Shown one piece after another: positions 59,525-64,000 of a stretch of 64,000 bases of DNA (positions within the stretch are counted from its first letter, which is position 1; each line of letters opens with the position of its first letter). The stretch is from Candidula unifasciata (taxonomy: Eukaryota > Mollusca > Gastropoda > Stylommatophora > Geomitridae), in the NCBI GenBank assembly GCA_905116865.2, contig CAJHNH020007924.1, positions 246,001-310,000 of the forward strand, written 5' to 3'. A program made the position numbers and the translations under genes. The notes beneath the pieces were generated by a model that saw only the letters and a program-made list of their open reading frames with translations, was not told the origin of the DNA and did no database searches.

Positions 59525-61125
59525 CAGTCTTACCTCACGTTGCTCGTCTGTTTCTGAAGCAATTAATGCCCTCCTCTTGCGTGTTTTAGGTGTAGATGGG
59601 CCAATCGCTTGTCGTTTGGGAAGCATAACTGCAAATTTTGTGAGCGCTGATCATCAGTAGCTTGTTCATCCTCATGATGAAAGTTGACTTGAAGTATCGC
59701 TGAAATAAATGAAAAAATGAGCATGAGATAACAATCTATTTTGACTCAAGAGAAAATGCATAGAAACTAGGCAGCGAATAGTAAGAAAAGGCGGTATATA
59801 AGGCAATATGAAAAAGCCAACAGATAATGTGCATACATTTATCATTGTGGGATTTAAGGAGTGGTCCACACATGTATTTGAAGTTAAAAAAATGTACATA
59901 TTGACTGATGTCACTGGAAATAAATGCACTCCACCTGTTGAGATATTTCTAGATTCTAACACTGACCTGAGACGGAATGTCATGTAAATTTATATACTTC
60001 TTTAGAATAACAGAAGAAAGCCAACCAAAACTGTTGTACCAATGAGTATGAGAAAGATAACAGATAATGATTGATCTTTTTCTTCTTCTTCGTGTTCACC
60101 AGCTGTACACTTTGGCAGAAAGTTCTGTTTGCTCGTCCATCACTGAACTGCAGTCCTGCTCCAGAACCTGAGTGTTGCTTGTGCATCAGTTTTACAGATC
60201 TCATTCTCTTGAATACAGACTGTTGGTTCCTTGCCTCTCTGGCAGATGCACTCCGACTTCAAAGGAGGCTCCCCAATTAGTCGACTCTTACGACATGCTT
60301 TTTGGGAGGCAGTGGGTCTATTCTTGTTTTCCCCACAATGGGACCCCGGAACCCACTTGGGAAATAATGATAATGTGTATATATTTATCAATGCGGGATT
60401 TAAGAAGTGGTGCATACTTGTTTGAAGTAAACAAAAAACATGTACATACTGGTTTGCAGTCTCACCTCACGTTGCTTGTCTGTTTCTGAAGCAAATAATG
60501 CCCTCCTCTTGCGTGTTTTAGGTGTAGATGGGCCAATCGCTTGTCGTTTGGGAAGCATAACTGTAAATTTTGTGAGCGCTGATCATCAGTAGCTTGTTCA
60601 TCCTCATGATGAAAGTTGACTTGAAGTATCGCTGAAATAAATGAAAATATGAGCATGAGATAACAATCTATTTTGACTCAAGGGGAAATGCATAGAAACT
60701 GGGCAGCAAATAGTAAGAAAAGGAGGTATATAAGACAATATGAGAAAGCCAACAGATAATGTGCATACGTAATACATTTATCACTTTCTGTTAGATTTAA
60801 GGAGTGGTCCACACATGTATTTGAAGTTTAAAAAAATGTACATAATGGCTGATGTCACTGTAATAAATGCGCTCACCTGTTGAGATATTTCTAGATTCTA
60901 ACACTGACCTGAGAAGAATGTCGTGTAAATTTATATAATTCGTTTGAATAACAGAAGAAAGCCAACCAAAACTGTGTACTACTTGTGGTACTCATGGGTA
61001 TCGGCATCGGGTATGAGAAAGACGATAATAGTTAATGATAATGTGTATACATTTATCATTGTGGGATTTAAGAAGTGGTCCACATTTGTTTGAAGTAAAC
61101 ACAAAACATGTACATACTGACTAAT
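59525..61125. repeat. Tandem duplication within the Helitron
   Basis: 59525-60450 and 60451-61125 are two copies of the same stretch (both contain AATGCCCTCCTCTTGCGTGT and later TTGTGAGCGCTGATCATCAG). They differ in length because copy 1 carries the insertion at 60072-60363. Confidence 0.85.
60072..60363 (-). mobile_element. Retroposon 3'-module insertion inside the Helitron
   Basis: It is flanked by ATAATGAT (60064-60071 and 60364-60371). On the minus strand it ends ACAGCTGGTGAACACGAAGA plus a GAA/A tail and shares GAAGTCGGAGTGCATCTGCC with the 1.36-kb retroposon family. The second copy of the Helitron duplication lacks it, which fixes its boundaries. Confidence 0.85.
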
Positions 61126-61801
61126 GTTACTTAAATAAATGCTCTTACCTTTTTATATATTTCTTGATAACACAACTAAAAACCAATAGCCATTTTCCTT
61201 GCGGGCGGATGTTGACAATAGAGCGTCACCACTGCGCATGCACGGTAAATTGATCCCACGTAGCGTGGCTATAATTAGAAATCACTAAAGTTATAAATAT
61301 TAGTTTCGAATATTATGGCTTAAATTGTGGTCACCTATCTCTAACAGTGACAGGTTGAATTTCAAACCATGATGGTTCAACATCCGGTATCAAAACAAAC
61401 ATATCCTGAAAATTTCAGCTAAATCGGTTCAGTAGTTACCGAGTCTATAGGGGGCAAACAAACACACAAACATTGATTTTTATATATATAGATAAACTGA
61501 CAGTGTATTGATTGGCACTAATAGAAAGAAGTAGAAAGATAGGACACTCTAGACAACATAAAAATCGAAAGCCAAAAGGCGCAAATACCGCAGGCAGGCT
61601 TTAAACGGGAGCTATGCAATTCCATCTCCAGATAAATGCAAAAGACGATTAACCTTTATTACTTGTTTTCATAATCAGTCCATTATGAGATAATTGGAAA
61701 AACAAATCCACCACAAATTCTGATGTCTCCTTCTTTAAGAGTGGACAGTGTTGTTTTTGCTAATTCATGTCATGGAAGGTCAAGTTTTCATCTGCTTTCA
61801 G

Positions 61802-61954
61802 CCTGCAGTGGTCAAACATATGGACAAGACTGCAGCTCTGTGTGCCCTCAGTTCTGTGAGGTTGGGAACATGAGTCAGTCGGTGTGTGATCACATCCATG
61901 GGAACTGTCTGCTGGGTTGTCATGCTGGCTACTTAGGATCCATGTGTGATGAGC
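61802..61954 (+). CDS. Exon 26: array EGF exon, type B
   Basis: This 153-base exon (phase 1 to 1) has acceptor CTGCTTTCAG and donor GTAAGT. It reads CSGQTYGQDCSSVCPQFC, EVGNMSQSVC, NCLLGCHAGYLGSMC, DER. The 300 bases upstream match the introns before 54136 and 55611. Confidence 0.92.
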
Positions 61955-62610
61955 GTAAGTTGACATTTGAATCATTGTTCTCTGCCTGAATATGTTGGTT
62001 GGATCTTGATACCCTGTTATGGGAACTGCTGTATGAAATTCACTTTATTGTAGTAACACACAACAACACAATTTTTAAAATTTTTAGCTGTTTACCTGTA
62101 AGTCTATTTGTAAGTTAGCTGCCTATCTAAACAGATTTATTAAGACCGAACCTTAAGACCCTGTTGAAAAAATACTTTATGAATGTAGTTTTCCTGTGTG
62201 GGTCCTGGGGCTCTGTTTTGGAGAATAACGATTAGGCCCATTGTCCTTTTAATAAGCATTTCATTAGGGATGATTAATTAGGAGTGTTTTCTTCAACGTC
62301 AGAGTGCATCTGCCTCAGAGGCAAGGAACCAACAGTCTGTATAGAGTTAAACCAGATCTGTAAAATGGATGCGCGTGCAAAACTTAAGTTCTGGATCAAG
62401 ACCAAAGTCCAGAAGTGGACAAACAACCATAACTTTCCACTGGAGTTACATCTGGTAAATGCTAAGAAGGAAAAAGAATATATCTTTATGAAATTACATA
62501 TTTGAATTTATCTATTATTCCTTTTCTGATCCTATGTAACCATGGGATCTATGGTCAAGTCAGCACTCAATGAGAGATGTGATCAATACCCTGTGATTTT
62601 GGGCTGAAGG

Positions 62611-62880
62611 GCCAGGGTATCACAGTGGCTAAAACCCATGCTGTTAAACCTGTTGGTTAGAGGTTTGTATTCCCATTGAGTCATATTTAAAAAAAAAAAA
62701 ATTGACCTAGACTTCCAAGTGAGTCAGAGTAAAACAGGTACCAGGGGAAAATGTCCTGGCAAGTTAAGTCAACTCGCAACATAATGACCACATCATCCGT
62801 CAAATGCCAACCAATGTATACAAATTTGGAACTAGCATTATATACCTAATGTGCCTCACATCTTTAAAATAGGACTTCAG
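62611..62880 (+). mobile_element. SINE family 1 copy in duplicated intron (paralogue of 56441)
   Basis: It matches 56441-56712 including the A-rich break inside the element. The same SINE is missing, along with the exon acceptor, from the 54.3-55.1 kb copy of this intron. Confidence 0.75.
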
Positions 62881-63192
62881 GCTGGGTGGCTGCAGAGCAC
62901 TGGTTGATTTAAAAAAAAAAAAATAACCTGTTTCGGGGAAGTTAAGAACATATGTCCACTAGGCCAGAAGGTGGCCTTAGGCTAGCCCACTGCATGGACA
63001 AGACTCCCAGAGTCCATGTGGTGCTAACTAATTTAGTCCAGAGTCTGCAATAGATTGATTTTTGAAGTCACTCCACCATCAGACTAGCTTTTGTAATTAC
63101 CAATGAACTTATACAATATAGTGGTTTCTCCTTGACTTCCGCATTAAACGAGTGACATTCAGTAATTAAGTTTGCCTTTCAACATCCTTTAG

Positions 63193-63345
63193 CATGTAAC
63201 CATGGAACTTATGGAACAGACTGCAGCTCCTCCTGCTCTCAGTTCTGTGTGACAGGGAACATCAGTGAGTCTGCCTGTGATCATACTGATGGTAGATGTC
63301 TTCATGGATGCCAGGCTGGATATCAGGGACCCAAGTGTGACCAAC
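63193..63345 (+). CDS. Exon 27: array EGF exon, type A
   Basis: This 153-base exon (phase 1 to 1) has acceptor ATCCTTTAG and donor GTAGGT. It reads CNHGTYGTDCSSSCSQFC, GNISESAC, CLHGCQAGYQGPKC, DQR. The sequence just 3' of it (about 63366-63450) is the uninterrupted counterpart of the Helitron target at 57253/61493. It is the last A/B/C-type exon in the window. Confidence 0.92.
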
Positions 63346-63709
63346 GTAGGTTGCCATTTATTTAGTTCAATCATCATTGTATCTATAGCTGGGGAGACCA
63401 TATATATAATAAATAAACAGACAGTGCATTTGTTGGCACTAACAGAGGGCTTCAGATGTTCTCATCAACTATGCCCATTTCTACTTTGAAATCCTTCAGC
63501 TATTTAAAAATCTAAATGGGTAGACTCAATAGCCAGTTGTACAAACTATATTTATGTAAGAAAAAAAAGCATACCAGCAACATAATATTTATAAAAAGCT
63601 TGAACCATTGAATGGTTGGGTGGCTCAGTACCAGTGTGACTACTGCATACTCTGACAAAATGAAAGAGATCTAATTTTACGAATATATGACATGACTTTC
63701 TGCTCACAG

Positions 63710-63862
63710 AATGTGACAAGGGAACCTATGGCCAAGACTGCAACTCTACCTGCCCACAACACTGCCAGAATATTGACACAAACAGGTCTGTCTGTCAACA
63801 CACTTCTGGAGCTTGTACACAGGGATGTCAGCCTGGCTACACAGGGCTTCTTTGTGATGAAC
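63710..63862 (+). CDS. Exon 28: EGF-like domain, type D
   Basis: This 153-base exon (phase 1 to 1) has acceptor GCTCACAG and donor GTAAGT. It reads ECDKGTYGQDCNSTC, CPQHC, then NRSVC, CTQGCQPGYTGLLC, DER, with eight cysteines and sequons at NST and NRS. It does not belong to types A-C, so the recent expansion ends just upstream. The gene continues beyond the window. Confidence 0.9.
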
Positions 63863-64000
63863 GTAAGTACAGCTCTACACTTTCATTCATTGAATGCATT
63901 GGATCTGTATTTCAGTACATAGTGGTGACCAGGACTTCTTTCCAGAGAGGAAAGAAAAAAGATGCGGGTACTCACCACAATGAGTATAGTTACTCTAAAT

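Larger units (their letters stand above)
57254..61492 (-). mobile_element. Decayed Helitron (4.2 kb)
   Basis: On the minus strand it starts TCTATATATATAAAAATC and ends GGCCGGGTACAGCTAG, i.e. 5' TC and 3' CTAG, inserted between A (57253) and T (61493) with no duplication. Coding debris in Helitron order: RQAIGPSTPKTRKRR (59626 down); CVHCSAFKFKNDMPGMCCAG; AVHLDNGQRVYFT; AKTLLYSDLPIYYTWNAS through LLENDAHWDTSLADASNTA; then the PIF1-like helicase end [19 protein letters not shown] and [20 protein letters not shown]. The HUH nuclease core and the Walker A part of the helicase are missing, so it is non-autonomous. Confidence 0.9.

Noticed and set aside
63359..63922. End of the gene within the window
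   Set aside because: The last exon ends in a good GTAAGT donor with no stop codon or polyadenylation context, so the gene continues.

Overview
This is eukaryotic, intron-rich DNA, most likely from a mollusc and probably a gastropod. That placement is an inference from three things: the lectin-plus-EGF domain repertoire of the one host gene, the very high load of tRNA-headed SINEs and decayed non-LTR retrotransposons, and the long (GA)n tracts. I cannot name the species.

One host gene on the + strand spans the whole window, and both its ends lie outside it. I can trace 28 exons or exon remnants. Almost all have consensus AG/GT splice sites, and every intact one is phase 1 at both ends, so any exon can be joined to any other without a frame change. 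In order they encode: the second half of a fucolectin-like (F-type lectin) domain (1-4261); two EGF-like domains (7237-11076); a roughly 118-residue Cys-containing domain I do not recognise by name (13335-15131); a complete fucolectin-like domain (18388-20374); an EGF-like exon carrying a one-base frameshift (23045-23189); two further EGF-like exons (26866-28581); and a long array of 153-base exons (29315-63862), each one 8-cysteine EGF-like domain of the MEGF/Draper/scavenger-receptor F style. The product is presumably a secreted or membrane-anchored extracellular recognition protein. No signal peptide, membrane span, kinase or phosphatase exon is in the window, so the C-terminal effector is unknown.

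The array is built from three exon types, here called A, B and C, in the order B-C-A, B-A, B-C-A, B-A, B-A', B'-A, B-A, and then a different exon D. Introns are duplicated along with the exons, most clearly from 52.7 to 63.4 kb. One unit (55.06-55.75 kb) is dead: a deletion removed the splice acceptor of its A exon, and its B exon has a stop and has lost cysteines. A relic of an upstream EGF exon lies at 21.83 kb.

The introns are a record of nested mobile elements. They include: a 1.36-kb GAA/A-tailed retroposon in two full-length copies and one 5'-truncated copy, with target-site duplications and an internal 84-bp VNTR; at least four tRNA-type SINE families, several nested in each other; fragments of several LINE families (RT, RNase H, and an R2-type restriction-like endonuclease); two hAT-like elements, one with an exact 8-bp duplication inside a LINE reading frame and one whose interior has become a roughly 1-kb minisatellite; and a 4.2-kb decayed Helitron whose A|T insertion point can be read against an uninterrupted paralogous copy of the same intron. 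No tRNA, rRNA, CRISPR array, promoter or terminator of a host gene could be supported.
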